This document shows, piece after piece, positions 55,346 to 64,000 of a DNA stretch of 64,000 nucleotides (position 1 is the stretch's first letter; the number at the start of each line of letters is the position of its first letter). Under the pieces are notes generated by a model. The model worked only from the letters and a program-made list of their open reading frames with translations. It made no database searches and was not told the DNA's origin. Source of the stretch: Nonomuraea harbinensis (lineage in GTDB: Bacteria; Actinomycetota; Actinomycetes; Streptosporangiales; Streptosporangiaceae); assembly GCF_019396385.1 (NCBI RefSeq), contig NZ_JAHKRN010000003.1, forward strand, positions 124,001 through 188,000, in the 5' to 3' direction. The translations under genes and the position numbers were made by a program.

Positions 55346-56275
55346 ATGCGGCTGGTCTTCGCCGGCACCCCGGAGACGGCGCTGCCGTCGCTGCGCGCCC
55401 TGCTCGACTCGCCGCGTCACGAGGTCGTCGCGGTCGTCACCCGCCCCGACGCCCAGTCGGGGCGCGGCCGCAAGGTGCACCCGTCGCCGGTGGCCGAGCT
55501 GGCCGAGGAGAGCGGCATCGAGGTGCTGCGCCCGGTCAAGGCAGGCGACCCCGCCTTCCTCGACCGGCTGCGCGCCCTGGAGCCCGACTGCTGCGCCGTC
55601 GTCGCGTACGGCGCGCTGCTGCCGCAGGCCGCGCTCGACATCCCCCGGCACGGCTGGGTCAACCTCCACTTCTCGATCCTGCCCGCCTGGCGCGGCGCCG
55701 CCCCCGTGCAGCACGCCGTGCTCCACGGCGACGAGATCACCGGCGCGACCACGTTCCGCATCGTCAAGGAGCTCGACGCCGGTCCGGTCTTCGGCGTCGT
55801 CACCGAGGAGGTCAGGCCAGGCGACACCAGCGGCGCGCTGCTCGAACGGCTGTCGGTCTCCGGCGCCGGGCTGCTCGCCGCCACCCTCGACGGCATCGAG
55901 GACGGCAAGCTGGAGGCACGCCCGCAGCCGTCCGAAGGGGTGAGCCTCGCTCCCAAGATCAGCGTTGAGGACGCCCGCGTCGACTGGTCCGCCCCCGCCA
56001 TGAGGATCGACCGGCTCATCCGCGCCTGCACCCCCGGCCCGGGGGCGTGGGCCGAGTTCCGCGGCCAGCGGGTCAAGCTCGGCCCGGTGCGCGTCGCCGC
56101 CGGAGAGGAGCGCCTCGCCCCCGGCGAGCTGGCGGCCGGCAAGCACCGCGTCCTGGCCGGCACCGCCACCGACCCGGTCGAGCTGGGCGAGGTCCAGCCC
56201 CAGGGCAAGCGCCTGATGAGCGCGGTCGAGTGGGCCCGCGGCGTTCGCCCGGAGGCCCGGGAGTGCCTCCGGTGA
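55346..56275 (+). CDS. fmt: Methionyl-tRNA formyltransferase
   Basis: 309-residue enzyme formylating Met-tRNAfMet with 10-formyl-THF. The N terminus [16 protein letters not shown] and the catalytic region [20 protein letters not shown] (about 107-126) are family features; a C-terminal OB-like domain binds tRNA. The ATG is two bases after the def stop. The rsmB gene follows about 150 bases later, giving the common def-fmt-rsmB order. Confidence 0.97.
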   Translation: MRLVFAGTPETALPSLRALLDSPRHEVVAVVTRPDAQSGRGRKVHPSPVAELAEESGIEVLRPVKAGDPAFLDRLRALEPDCCAVVAYGALLPQAALDIPRHGWVNLHFSILPAWRGAAPVQHAVLHGDEITGATTFRIVKELDAGPVFGVVTEEVRPGDTSGALLERLSVSGAGLLAATLDGIEDGKLEARPQPSEGVSLAPKISVEDARVDWSAPAMRIDRLIRACTPGPGAWAEFRGQRVKLGPVRVAAGEERLAPGELAAGKHRVLAGTATDPVELGEVQPQGKRLMSAVEWARGVRPEARECLR

Positions 56276-56426
56276 GCGACCAGATCTGTCGAGACGGTGC
56301 GCCCGGCCGTGAGGCGGACGCCCCGCGGGGCGTGACCGCCGGGTTCGCGGAGCTCGGAGCGAAGGAAGCCCGGCCTCGTCCATGCGCGGGCATCGCCGGC
56401 CGAGGCGTTACGGAAAGTCGGAGGGC

Positions 56427-57887
56427 ATGAGACCACGGGGTGCCGCGGGCAGGGGCGGTGCGGGAAGGCCGCGCAGGCCGGTGCGCGACCAGGCGCGCAA
56501 CACCGCCTTCGACGTCATGCGCGCCGTGGCGGAACGCGACGCGTACGCCAACCTGCTCCTGCCGCGGCTCCTGCGGGAGCGCGGCATCGGGGGGCGCGAC
56601 GCGGCGCTCGCCACGGAGCTGACCTACGGGACGCTGCGCGGGCTCGGCACCTACGACGCGATCATCGAGGTGTGCGGCGACCGCGCGCCCGACCCGGCGG
56701 TGCGCGACGCGCTGCGGCTGGGCGCCCACCAGCTGCTGAAGATGCGAGTCCCGCCGCACGCCGCCGTCGGCACCAGCGTCGACCTGGTACGGCTGCGCGT
56801 CGGGCAGGGGGCGGCCAAGTTCGTCAACGCGGTGCTGCGCAAGATCGCCGGGCGGACGCTGGAGGAGTGGGTGGCGATCGTCGCGCCCGACCCCGACCGT
56901 GACCCGGCGGGTCACCTGGCCGTCGCCCACAGCCACCCGCGCTGGGTGGTGACCGCCTTCCGCGACGCGCTGGGCGAGGACGCCGCGGAGACCGCGGATC
57001 TGCTGGCCGCCGACAACGACCGTCCGCTGGTGACGCTGGTGGCGCGTCCCGGGCGCTCCTCGGCGAAGGAGCTGCGCGACGCGGGGGCCGAGCCCGCCCG
57101 CTACTCCCCGTACGGGGCCTACCTGCCCGAAGGCGATCCCGGCCAGATCGCGGCGGTGGCCGAGACCCGGGCCGCGGTGCAGGACGAGGCCAGCCAGCTC
57201 GTGACGCTCGCCCTCACCCGCGTCCCGCTCGACGGCCGCGACGAGCGCTGGCTCGACCTGTGCGCGGGCCCGGGCGGCAAGGCGGGCCTTCTCGACGCCA
57301 TCGCGACCCACGGCGACCTCGAAGGACTCGCGGCCCCGTCGGCCCAGCGAGGCGAGGAGGGGCCGGGTGGCGGAGCGCCCCGCGCGTTCCCCGGTGGGGC
57401 GTGGGTGATGGCCAGTGACGTGCAGCATCATCGGGCGCGGCTGGTGTTGCAGACCACGGACGACGCGTTGGTGATCACCGCTGACGGCACCGCGCCGGCG
57501 TGGCGGCCGGGGGCGTTCGACCGGGTCATGCTCGACGCTCCCTGCACCGGGCTGGGGGCGCTGCGGCGCCGGCCGGAGGCGCGGTGGCGGCGCGAGCCGT
57601 CGAGCGTCGCCGAGCTGAGCCGGCTCCAGCGGGAGCTGCTCGGCACCGCGCTGGACTCGGTCAGGCCCGGCGGGGTCGTCGCCTACGTCACCTGCTCGCC
57701 GCACCTGGCCGAGACCCGGGTGGTGGTGGGCGACGTGCTGGCCCGCAGGGACGACGTGGAGCAGCTCGACGCACGCGACTACCTGCCCGGGATCGGCGGG
57801 CTCGGCGAGGGGCCGCACGCGCAGTTCTGGCCGCACCGGCACGGCACCGACGCGATGTTCCTGGCCCTGCTCCGCAAGCGCCCGTGA
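56427..57887 (+). CDS. rsmB: 16S rRNA (cytosine-967-C5)-methyltransferase
   Basis: 486-residue RNA m5C methyltransferase. An N-terminal NusB-like helical domain (about 25-165, ARNTAFDVMRAVAERDAYAN) precedes the SAM domain. Motif I is LDLCAGPGGKAGLL near 275; the two catalytic cysteines are in DAPCTGLGALRRRPEARW and VTCSPH. A short Gly-rich insertion (EEGPGGGAPRAFPGG) sits between motifs I and II, another case of low-complexity padding. The ATG at 56427 has a GGAGGG just upstream. Confidence 0.95.
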   Translation: MRPRGAAGRGGAGRPRRPVRDQARNTAFDVMRAVAERDAYANLLLPRLLRERGIGGRDAALATELTYGTLRGLGTYDAIIEVCGDRAPDPAVRDALRLGAHQLLKMRVPPHAAVGTSVDLVRLRVGQGAAKFVNAVLRKIAGRTLEEWVAIVAPDPDRDPAGHLAVAHSHPRWVVTAFRDALGEDAAETADLLAADNDRPLVTLVARPGRSSAKELRDAGAEPARYSPYGAYLPEGDPGQIAAVAETRAAVQDEASQLVTLALTRVPLDGRDERWLDLCAGPGGKAGLLDAIATHGDLEGLAAPSAQRGEEGPGGGAPRAFPGGAWVMASDVQHHRARLVLQTTDDALVITADGTAPAWRPGAFDRVMLDAPCTGLGALRRRPEARWRREPSSVAELSRLQRELLGTALDSVRPGGVVAYVTCSPHLAETRVVVGDVLARRDDVEQLDARDYLPGIGGLGEGPHAQFWPHRHGTDAMFLALLRKRP

Positions 57888-57888
57888 C

Positions 57889-57907
57889 CGGCGAGGTCCT
57901 CTCGCCG
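57889..57907 (+). terminator. Hairpin after rsmB
   Basis: CGGCGAG (57889-57895) and CTCGCCG (57901-57907) pair perfectly around a five-base loop, two bases past the rsmB stop. There is no T-run. Confidence 0.5.
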
Positions 57908-57954
57908 CGGAAGTGAGACGGCCCGCTGGGCGGGGCAGGGACACCGGCACCCAA

Positions 57955-57960
57955 TAGACT
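57955..57960 (+). promoter_or_regulatory. -10 hexamer of rpe
   Basis: TAGACT nine bases before the ATG at 57970. The spacer CGGGGCATC nearly equals that of nfo (GGGGGCATC). Confidence 0.45.
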
Positions 57961-57969
57961 CGGGGCATC

Positions 57970-58629
57970 ATGGCCGTACAGATCTCTCCCAGCATCCTCT
58001 CCGCCGACTTCGCGCGGCTCGCCGACGAGGCCGCCGCGGTGCCGAACGCCGACTGGCTGCACGTGGATGTCATGGACTACCACTTCGTCCCCAACCTGAC
58101 CCTCGGGCTGCCCGTGGTCGAGGCGCTGCGCAAGGCGACCTCGCTGCCGCTCGACTGCCACCTCATGATCGACGACCCCGACCGGTGGGCGCCCTCGTAC
58201 GCGGAAGCGGGGGCGGGGAGCGTGACCATCCACGCGGAGGCGTCCTCGGCCCCCGTGCGCACCCTGCGGGAGATCCGGTCGCTGGGCGCCAGGGCGGGGC
58301 TCGCGCTCAACCCGGCCACCGCCGTGGAGCCGTACGAGGATCTCCTCCGCGAGATCGACATGCTGCTGCTGATGACGGTGGAGCCCGGGTTCGGCGGGCA
58401 GTCGTTCCTCGACATGGTGCTGCCGAAGATCCGGCGGGCCCGGGACCTCATCGAGCGGCACGGCGGCCAGGTGTGGCTCCAGGTCGACGGCGGCATCGCC
58501 GGCGACACCATCGAGCGGTGCGCGGTGGCGGGAGCCGACGTGTTCGTGGCGGGCAACGCCGTCTACGGCGCCGACGACCCGGCCGCGGCGATCGACTCGC
58601 TGCGCGCCCTGGCCGACGGGGCGTCCTGA
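57970..58629 (+). CDS. rpe: Ribulose-phosphate 3-epimerase
   Basis: 219-residue TIM-barrel enzyme interconverting ribulose-5-P and xylulose-5-[11 protein letters not shown] at the N terminus, [17 protein letters not shown] near residue 30, CHLMIDDP near 65, [12 protein letters not shown] near 137 and LQVDGGI near 173 hold the metal and phosphate ligands. The common DVMDNHF reads DVMDYHF here, a single substitution beside the metal Asp. A leaderless or near-leaderless start is suggested by TAGACT at 57955. A symmetric terminator separates it from the convergent ABC operon. Confidence 0.97.
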   Translation: MAVQISPSILSADFARLADEAAAVPNADWLHVDVMDYHFVPNLTLGLPVVEALRKATSLPLDCHLMIDDPDRWAPSYAEAGAGSVTIHAEASSAPVRTLREIRSLGARAGLALNPATAVEPYEDLLREIDMLLLMTVEPGFGGQSFLDMVLPKIRRARDLIERHGGQVWLQVDGGIAGDTIERCAVAGADVFVAGNAVYGADDPAAAIDSLRALADGAS

Positions 58630-58632
58630 CCG

Positions 58633-58654
58633 GCCCCCGCCACGAGGCGGGGGC
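58633..58654. terminator. Bidirectional terminator between rpe and ABC operon
   Basis: GCCCCCGCC (58633-58641) and GGCGGGGGC (58646-58654) pair perfectly around an ACGA loop. It lies between two convergent genes and serves both strands. Confidence 0.85.
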
Positions 58655-58660
58655 TTCTGG

Positions 58661-59695
58661 TCAGTCCTGGAGCGCGGGGTCGAGGACGATGTCCTCGCCC
58701 TCCGTCGTCGGCTCCTCGGGGAAGTGACAGGCGGTCAGGTGGCCGTCGCGGTTGCCCGACAGCCGCAGCAGCGGCGGCTCCTCGGTCGCGCACTTGTCCT
58801 GCGCCTTCCAGCAGCGGGTGCGGAAGCGGCAGCCGGACGGCGGGTCGACCGGGGAGGGCACGTCGCCCGCCAGGCGGATGCGCTCGCGGGGCGGGGCGTC
58901 CAGGTCGGCGTCGGGCACGGCCGACAGCAGGGCGTGCGTGTACGGGTGCCGGGGCCGCTCGTACAACGACTCCCGGTCGGCGATCTCCACCACCTTGCCG
59001 AGATACATCACCGCGACCCGCTGCGAGAAGTGCCGCACCACGGCCAGGTCGTGCGCGATGAACAGGAACGCGATGCCCAGCTCCCGCTGCACCCGCTGGA
59101 GCAGGTTGATCACCTGGGCCTGGATCGACACGTCCAGCGCCGACACCGGCTCGTCCGCGATGATCAGCCTGGGGTTCACCGACAGCGCGCGGGCGACGCC
59201 GATGCGCTGGCGCTGGCCGCCGGAGAACTCGTGGGGGAAGCGGTTGTAGTGCTCCGGGTTGAGCCCGACGATCTCCAGCAGCTCACGGACCCTGGCCTCC
59301 CGGCCGCCCGGCGGGTCGATGCCGTTGACCTCCATCGGCCCCTTGATGATCGACCCGACCGTGTGGCGCGGGTTGAGCGACGAGTACGGGTCCTGGAAGA
59401 TCATCTGGATCTGGGAGCGGATCGGCTTCAGGTCGCGCCGGGAGGCGTGGCTGATGTCGCGGCCCTGGTAGCTGACCGTGCCCTTGGTCGGTTCCAGCAG
59501 CCGGGCGGCCAGCCGGCCGGTGGTGGACTTGCCGCAACCCGACTCGCCGACCAGGCCGAGCGTCTCGCCGCTGTGCACGGTCAGGTCGATGCCGTCCACC
59601 GCGTGCACGGCGCCGACCTGGCGCTTGATGAACGCGCCGCCTCTGACGGGGAAGTGCTTCTCCAGGCCGGACAGCTCCAGCAGCTTCTCCGTCAC
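58661..59695 (-). CDS. Dipeptide/oligopeptide ABC transporter ATPase (DppF/OppF type)
   Basis: 344-residue ATPase. Walker [10 protein letters not shown] near residue 50, signature [16 protein letters not shown] near 155 and Walker [13 protein letters not shown] near 178 are intact. The C-terminal oligopeptide-family extension ends with the cysteine-rich [14 protein letters not shown], which may hold an Fe-S or zinc site. The ATG overlaps the stop of the upstream ATPase gene by four bases. It pairs with DppD to energise peptide import. Last gene of the operon. Confidence 0.93.
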   Translation of the reverse strand: MTEKLLELSGLEKHFPVRGGAFIKRQVGAVHAVDGIDLTVHSGETLGLVGESGCGKSTTGRLAARLLEPTKGTVSYQGRDISHASRRDLKPIRSQIQMIFQDPYSSLNPRHTVGSIIKGPMEVNGIDPPGGREARVRELLEIVGLNPEHYNRFPHEFSGGQRQRIGVARALSVNPRLIIADEPVSALDVSIQAQVINLLQRVQRELGIAFLFIAHDLAVVRHFSQRVAVMYLGKVVEIADRESLYERPRHPYTHALLSAVPDADLDAPPRERIRLAGDVPSPVDPPSGCRFRTRCWKAQDKCATEEPPLLRLSGNRDGHLTACHFPEEPTTEGEDIVLDPALQD

Positions 59696-60708
59696 GTCGT
59701 CTCCTTACCGGCCGCTCGTTCGCGGATCTCCGTCTTCTGCTTCAGCGGCAGGTAGCAGGCGTCCCCGTGGCCGCGGTGCGGCGACAGCTCCGGCCGCTCA
59801 CCCGTGCACACCTCGCGCCCCAGCAGTTCCATGAAGTCGCAGCGGGGGTGGAACGGGCAGCCGCGCGGGACGTTGATCAGGCTGGGCGGCGTGCCGCGCA
59901 CCGGGCGCAGCGGCTCGTCCACCGCCTGGCGCAGGCTCGGCATGGACCCGAGCAGCCCCCACGTGTACGGGTGGCGGGGCTCGCGCAGCACCTCGCGCAT
60001 CGTGCCCCGTTCCACGGCGCGGCCCGCGTACATGACCAGCACCTCGTGCGCCGTGCTGGCCACCACGCCCAGGTCGTGCGTGACCAGGATGATCGCGGTG
60101 CCGGTCTGCTCCTGCAGCTCGCGCAGCAGGTCGAGGATCTGCGCCTGTACGGTGACGTCCAGCGCGGTCGTCGGCTCGTCGGCGATGAGCAGGCCGGGGT
60201 CGCAGACCAGGGCCATCGCGATCATCGCCCGCTGCCGCATGCCGCCGGAGAACTGGTGGGGGTACTCGTCGACGCGGAGCTTCGGCTGCGGGATGCCGAC
60301 CCGGTCGAGCATCTCGATGGCCCGGTCCCGCGCCACCGACCTGGAGACGCCCTTGTGCTTGCGGTACACCTCGGCGATCTGCGCGCCGACCGTGTGGAAC
60401 GGGGACAGCGAGGTCAGCGGATCCTGGAAGATCATCGCGATCTTGTTGCCGCGCAGCCGCTCCATCGTGGACCGGGACGCCGTCAGCAGCTCCTGGCCGT
60501 CGAGCGTGATGCTGCCGGAGATCTGCGCGGTCTCCGGGTTGTGCAGGCCGAGCACGGCCAGGTTGGTCACCGACTTGCCGGAGCCGGACTCGCCCACGAT
60601 GCCCAGCGTGCTGCCCCGTTCGACCTCGAAGGAGAGCCCGCCCACGGCGTGCACGACGCCGTCCTCGGTGTGGAAGTCGACGGTGAGGTCGTTGACTTCG
60701 AGATACAT
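59692..60708 (-). CDS. Dipeptide/oligopeptide ABC transporter ATPase (DppD/OppD type)
   Basis: 338-residue ATPase. Walker [11 protein letters not shown] near residue 39, signature [16 protein letters not shown] near 149 and Walker [13 protein letters not shown] near 170, with the Dpp/Opp C-terminal extension containing [16 protein letters not shown] is the variant typical of DppD, against GCGKST in DppF. Its start overlaps the permease stop by one base and its end overlaps dppF, so the three downstream genes are tightly coupled. Confidence 0.93.
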   Translation of the reverse strand: MYLEVNDLTVDFHTEDGVVHAVGGLSFEVERGSTLGIVGESGSGKSVTNLAVLGLHNPETAQISGSITLDGQELLTASRSTMERLRGNKIAMIFQDPLTSLSPFHTVGAQIAEVYRKHKGVSRSVARDRAIEMLDRVGIPQPKLRVDEYPHQFSGGMRQRAMIAMALVCDPGLLIADEPTTALDVTVQAQILDLLRELQEQTGTAIILVTHDLGVVASTAHEVLVMYAGRAVERGTMREVLREPRHPYTWGLLGSMPSLRQAVDEPLRPVRGTPPSLINVPRGCPFHPRCDFMELLGREVCTGERPELSPHRGHGDACYLPLKQKTEIRERAAGKETT

Positions 60709-61688
60709 CAGCTCAGCCTCACGCGGGGGTCGATGACGGCGTACAGGGAGTCGACGACCACGTTCATCAGCACGATCGCGCCGGCCGCGAGCACCACCGT
60801 GGCCATCAGCGTCGGCAGGTCGGAGTAGTCGACCGCGCGCACCGCCAGCCGCCCGATGCCCTGCAGGCCGAACGTGGTCTCGGTGATGATCGCGCCGCCG
60901 ATGAGCGTGCCCAGGTCGACACCGAAGATCGTGATGACCGGGGTGAGCGTTCCGCGCAGCGCGAACCGCAGCACCACGCTCCGCCCCGACATGCCCTTGG
61001 CCCTGGCCGTGCGGACGTAGTCCTCGTTGAGGTTCTCCACCATGGTGGAGCGGGTGATGCGGGTGTAGTTCGCGGTGAAGATGAGCGCCAGGACCAGCCA
61101 GGGCAGCAACAGCCCGTTGAACCAGCCGAGCGGATCTTCCGTGATCGGCACGTACTTGGGCTGGGAGAAGACCTGTGTCTGGTAGACGAACAGGTACATG
61201 GCCAGGGTGCCGACGAAGTAGATCTGCACCGACGCGCCGATCAGCGACGCCACGCTGGCGACCTTGTCGAGCGGCTTGCCCTGACGCAGCGCGGCGACGA
61301 TGCCGGTGGCCACGCCGAAGATCAGGAAGATCACCGCGGCGCCGAGCGTGAGCGCGATCGTGACCGGCATCCGGTCCATGATCGTCTCGAACACCGGGGC
61401 CTTGTTGACGAACGAGAAGCCGAGACAGGGCGCCGGGCAGTGGCCGAGGCCCTCGTAGTCACGGCCGACGAAGATTCCGGACAGCCATGACACGAACTGC
61501 ACCAGGAGCGGCTGGTCGATGCCCAGGTTGCGGCGGGCCTGCTCCAGCGTCTCCGGCGGGCACACCTTGCCGCAGGCCAGCCGGGCCGGGTCCGCGGGAA
61601 TCGCGTAGAACAGGAAGAAGGTCACCGCCGAGATGACCAGCAGGATGACCGCCGCTCCCAGCACGCGGCGGATGAGGAATCGAAGCAC
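60708..61688 (-). CDS. Peptide ABC transporter permease (DppB type)
   Basis: 326-residue inner-membrane protein with six predicted helices. It starts with FLIRRVLGAAVILLVISAVTFFLFY and carries the EAA-type loop NEDYVRTARAKGMSGRSVVLRFALR near residue 225. A periplasmic loop after the first helix contains four cysteines (LACGKVC, HCPAPC), which could form disulfides outside the cell. It forms the channel with the permease encoded at 63534-64000. Confidence 0.92.
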   Translation of the reverse strand: MLRFLIRRVLGAAVILLVISAVTFFLFYAIPADPARLACGKVCPPETLEQARRNLGIDQPLLVQFVSWLSGIFVGRDYEGLGHCPAPCLGFSFVNKAPVFETIMDRMPVTIALTLGAAVIFLIFGVATGIVAALRQGKPLDKVASVASLIGASVQIYFVGTLAMYLFVYQTQVFSQPKYVPITEDPLGWFNGLLLPWLVLALIFTANYTRITRSTMVENLNEDYVRTARAKGMSGRSVVLRFALRGTLTPVITIFGVDLGTLIGGAIITETTFGLQGIGRLAVRAVDYSDLPTLMATVVLAAGAIVLMNVVVDSLYAVIDPRVRLS

Positions 61689-61705
61689 GAGATCTCCAAG
61701 AGGGT

Positions 61706-61735
61706 GCCCCGGGCGCCCGCACGGACGCCCGGGGC
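61706..61735 (-). terminator. Hairpin between binding-protein and permease genes
   Basis: GCCCCGGGCG (61706-61715) and CGCCCGGGGC (61726-61735) pair perfectly around a ten-base loop. It lies inside the operon just after the binding-protein stop, so it probably stabilises that mRNA or lowers downstream expression rather than ending the operon. Confidence 0.6.
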
Positions 61736-61742
61736 GGTGGCA

Positions 61743-63524
61743 CTACGGCTTCACGAAGATGGTGTTCGGGGAGACCACCCACATCTGCGGGTCGATCTCG
61801 GCGCCGCCCACCTTCGAACCGTGCAGCGTGGTCGCGATCCGGTTCTCGGCGACGACCAGCGGCGCGTGCTTCTCCTGGATCTCCTTGTCCAGCGCCATCC
61901 AGGCGGCGTTGGCCGCGTCGATGTCCGGGTTCTCGGAGATCTCCTTCATCTTCGCGTCCAGCTCAGGGTCGCGAAGGTGCGTCATGTTCTGGCCGCCGTC
62001 GCTGACCGGGCCGAAGATGATCGGCATGACCGTCGAGCCCGACGGCCAGTCGGAGCCCCAGCCGCCCCAGTACAGGTCGAACTCGTTCTTGGTCTGGCTG
62101 ATCGAGTCGTAGTACGTCTTGCGGTCCAGCGGCTTGGTCACGACCTTGATGCCGGCCTTCTCCAGGGCGTTCTTGATCACGACGGTGATCTGCTCCTGGG
62201 TGGGCGTCTGGTTGTACGCGTAGACGATGGTGGGGTTCGGGTCGCTCGACTCGGCCAGCAGCTGCTTGGCCTTCTCGATGTCGCCCTCGGGCTTGGCCGT
62301 CTTGCCGTACAGGTCGTACGACTCGTACCCGACCGTGGTGTTCTCGTTCAGGATCGTCGTCGGCAGCGCCGCGGCGGCCGGGCCGCCCATCGTCTGCTGG
62401 ATCTGCTTCGACGGCCACGCGTGGTTGATCGCCTGGCGGACCTTGATGTCCTTCACCCGGTCGAGGTTGAAGTAGTAGTAGTTGCCGTACGGCGAGGGGC
62501 TGACCATGCGGCGGTCGGCCAGGCTCTGGTCCTGCAGCACCTGCTGCAGCCGCTCCGGCGGCGTCGTCGCGTAGAAGGTGAACGCCTGCTGGTCAGGGCC
62601 GTTGTCCGCGATGAAGCGGTCGGTGATCTGCAGGGCCTCCTGGCCGAACTCCAGCTTCCAGGTGTCCGGGTAGGCGCCGCGGATCGGGTCGGTGGCGGCG
62701 TCCCAGTGCGGGTTGCGCTCCAGCTCCATCGACTTGTCGACGGTGTGCGACTTGATGATGTACGGGCCGGAGGCGACGGGCTCCTTGTCGTACTTCTCCT
62801 TGGTGTCCTTGGCCTTGGGCACGATGGCGTAGCCGCCCATGGCGAAGGCGTAGTTGGCGTCGGCGTGCGGCGTCTTGAACTTGAAGACGATCGTCTTGTC
62901 GTCCGGGGTCTCGATGGTGTCGAGCCGCTTGCCGTCGTACGGGCCCTCGTAGGCCTTCCGGTAGTCCTCCTCGGTCAGCCACTGCTGGATGTAGGAGGGA
63001 CCGAAGGTGACGAACGGCGCGAACATCCGCTCGATCGTCCACTTGACGTCCTCGGACGTGATCGCCGAGCCGTCCTGCCACTTCACCCCGTCCTTGAGGG
63101 TGAAGGTCCAGGTCTTGCCGCCGTCGGACACCTGGCCCGCGTCCGTGGCGAGGTCGCCGACGAGCTTGTACTCGCCCTTGGCGACCCGCTTGTACCCGGT
63201 CAGGCCGCGGTGGATGAGCAGGCCGAAGTTGGACTCGGTGTTGACGTAGATCTGCGCCGGGTCCAGGTGGCTGAAGTCGTCGCGGTCGATCATGGTGACC
63301 GTGCCGCCCTTGACCACGCCCTCAGGCTCGATGGCCGGGCCCTTCGAGTCCTCGGCCGTGCCCAGGGTGATCACGGCCGGCTTGTACTCCGCCTGCGGCG
63401 GCGCCGACTCTCCGGAGCTGGGGGCGGCCGACGGCGCGCCCTGGTTTCCCGGCGCGCAGGCGCCGACCAGGGTCAGCGACGCCGCGGCGAGCACCGCGAG
63501 CACCGACCTCGTACGGTGGTTCAT
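61743..63524 (-). CDS. Peptide ABC transporter substrate-binding lipoprotein
   Basis: 593-residue extracytoplasmic solute receptor of the SBP_bac_5 family. The signal peptide ends in a lipobox LVGAC (Cys near residue 23), followed by a Pro/Ser/Ala-rich linker to about 50. The ligand domain has GGTVTMIDRDDFSHLDPAQIY, TFTLKDGVKWQDGSAITSEDV and, near the end, FDLYWGGWGSDWPSGSTVM, all typical of DppA/OppA-like receptors. The ligand is not readable from sequence; peptides, opines or oligosaccharides are all possible in this family. It lies between two permease genes rather than at the operon start. Confidence 0.94.
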   Translation of the reverse strand: MNHRTRSVLAVLAAASLTLVGACAPGNQGAPSAAPSSGESAPPQAEYKPAVITLGTAEDSKGPAIEPEGVVKGGTVTMIDRDDFSHLDPAQIYVNTESNFGLLIHRGLTGYKRVAKGEYKLVGDLATDAGQVSDGGKTWTFTLKDGVKWQDGSAITSEDVKWTIERMFAPFVTFGPSYIQQWLTEEDYRKAYEGPYDGKRLDTIETPDDKTIVFKFKTPHADANYAFAMGGYAIVPKAKDTKEKYDKEPVASGPYIIKSHTVDKSMELERNPHWDAATDPIRGAYPDTWKLEFGQEALQITDRFIADNGPDQQAFTFYATTPPERLQQVLQDQSLADRRMVSPSPYGNYYYFNLDRVKDIKVRQAINHAWPSKQIQQTMGGPAAAALPTTILNENTTVGYESYDLYGKTAKPEGDIEKAKQLLAESSDPNPTIVYAYNQTPTQEQITVVIKNALEKAGIKVVTKPLDRKTYYDSISQTKNEFDLYWGGWGSDWPSGSTVMPIIFGPVSDGGQNMTHLRDPELDAKMKEISENPDIDAANAAWMALDKEIQEKHAPLVVAENRIATTLHGSKVGGAEIDPQMWVVSPNTIFVKP

Positions 63525-63533
63525 CTCTCTCCT

Positions 63534-64000
63534 CTAGCGCTTGATCTTGGGGTCGAAGGCGTCACGCACGGAATCGCCGAGCAGGTTGAAGGCGATCACG
63601 AAGATCAACAACGCGACGCCGGGGAAGATGAGGTACGTGATGTCGTTCTGGTAGACCTGGGTCGCCCGCAGGAACATGCGCCCCCAGTCGGGCACCAGCT
63701 CACCCATCCCGACGCCGAGGAACGACAGCCCCGCCTCGGCCGTCACCATGGCGGGCAGCAGCAGCGTCGACTGGATGAGGATCGGCGTCCACAGGTTGGG
63801 CAGCAGCTCCTTGAACACGATCCGGGCCGGCGAGGCGCCGGTGACCTTGGCGGCCTCGACGAACTCGCGCTCGCGCAGCGACAGCACGTAACCGCGCAGC
63901 AGCCGGGCCAGCCCCGCCCAGCCGAAGGCGCTGAGCATGATCGTGAGCGAGACGGCGCGCAGCCAGATCGGCGTCTCCTCGTCCGGCGGCACCAGCAGGC
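63534..64000 (-). CDS. Peptide ABC transporter permease (DppC type), 5' end beyond window
   Basis: The C-terminal ~155 residues are visible. The EAA-type loop REREFVEAAKVTGASPARIVFKELLPN is split here by its central Ala; it is followed by GLSFLGVGMGELVPDWGRM and a final helix LIFPGVALLIFVIAFNLLGDSVRDAFDP, all characteristic of DppC/OppC. The start lies past base 64000. Its stop is nine bases before the binding-protein ATG, with AGAGGAGAGA as ribosome site for that gene. It pairs with the DppB-type permease. Confidence 0.92.
   Translation of the reverse strand, partial: LLVPPDEETPIWLRAVSLTIMLSAFGWAGLARLLRGYVLSLREREFVEAAKVTGASPARIVFKELLPNLWTPILIQSTLLLPAMVTAEAGLSFLGVGMGELVPDWGRMFLRATQVYQNDITYLIFPGVALLIFVIAFNLLGDSVRDAFDPKIKR

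Overview
This is a very GC-rich actinobacterial chromosome segment. The combination of BldD, actinobacterial IHF (mIHF/sIHF), a PASTA-domain Ser/Thr kinase, a homologue of the mycothiol-dependent nitroreductase, a helicase-degenerate PriA, many GTG/TTG starts and many genes without a Shine-Dalgarno points to a filamentous actinomycete. A Streptosporangiaceae genus such as Nonomuraea is my best guess; this is inference from gene content, not a measured placement.

Layout. (1) 1-8952: the end of a deoxyribonuclease IV gene, then a purine/ureide catabolic run: OHCU decarboxylase, HIU hydrolase, urate oxidase, two of the three xanthine dehydrogenase subunits, an 8-oxoguanine-deaminase-like amidohydrolase, glycerate kinase, allantoinase and allantoicase. 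It covers urate to allantoin to ureidoglycolate, with glycerate kinase as the exit for glyoxylate carbon. (2) 8949-21980: a locus resembling the Mycobacterium tuberculosis Rv2172c-Rv2176 neighbourhood: PASTA kinase, thiOSG under a TPP riboswitch, ferredoxin reductase, Rv2175c-like DNA-binding protein, thiE, polyprenyl synthase and MTHFR. A nitroreductase-like DsbA-fold protein, a methyltransferase, a GNAT, a YbaK deacylase and an L,D-transpeptidase lipoprotein follow. (3) 22000-28513: accessory DNA with TetR/P450/ferredoxin, a methyltransferase-SdpI pair, a HEPN gene behind a LexA-like box, a small secreted protein, and bldD with a BldD-like box upstream. (4) 28514-32989: arginine deiminase, carbamate kinase, APC permease and universal stress protein, divergent from (5) 33099-42906: the pyrimidine operon pyrR-pyrB-pyrC-carA-carB-pyrK-pyrD-pyrF with a PyrR-type leader stem. 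(6) 42907-44272: a gene-free stretch with a diverged ~420-bp tandem duplication. (7) 44273-58629: housekeeping block mihF-gmk-rpoZ-coaBC, metK, priA, two paralogous proteins of unknown function, def-fmt-rsmB and rpe. (8) 58661-64000: a dipeptide/oligopeptide ABC importer running off the right edge.

How it works together. The pyr operon makes carbamoyl phosphate and turns it into UMP, while the divergent arc genes handle carbamoyl phosphate in arginine catabolism. Formate from Def/Fmt chemistry, SAM from metK and methyl-THF from metF tie the housekeeping blocks to one-carbon metabolism. The thiamine genes are split between a riboswitch-controlled thiOSG operon and thiE in a separate unit.

The least explained items are the priA-def paralogue pair, the repeat-derived insertions in ThiO and PriA, the noncoding tandem repeats, and the LexA-like promoter before the HEPN gene. 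I found no CRISPR array, insertion sequence, rRNA or tRNA gene.
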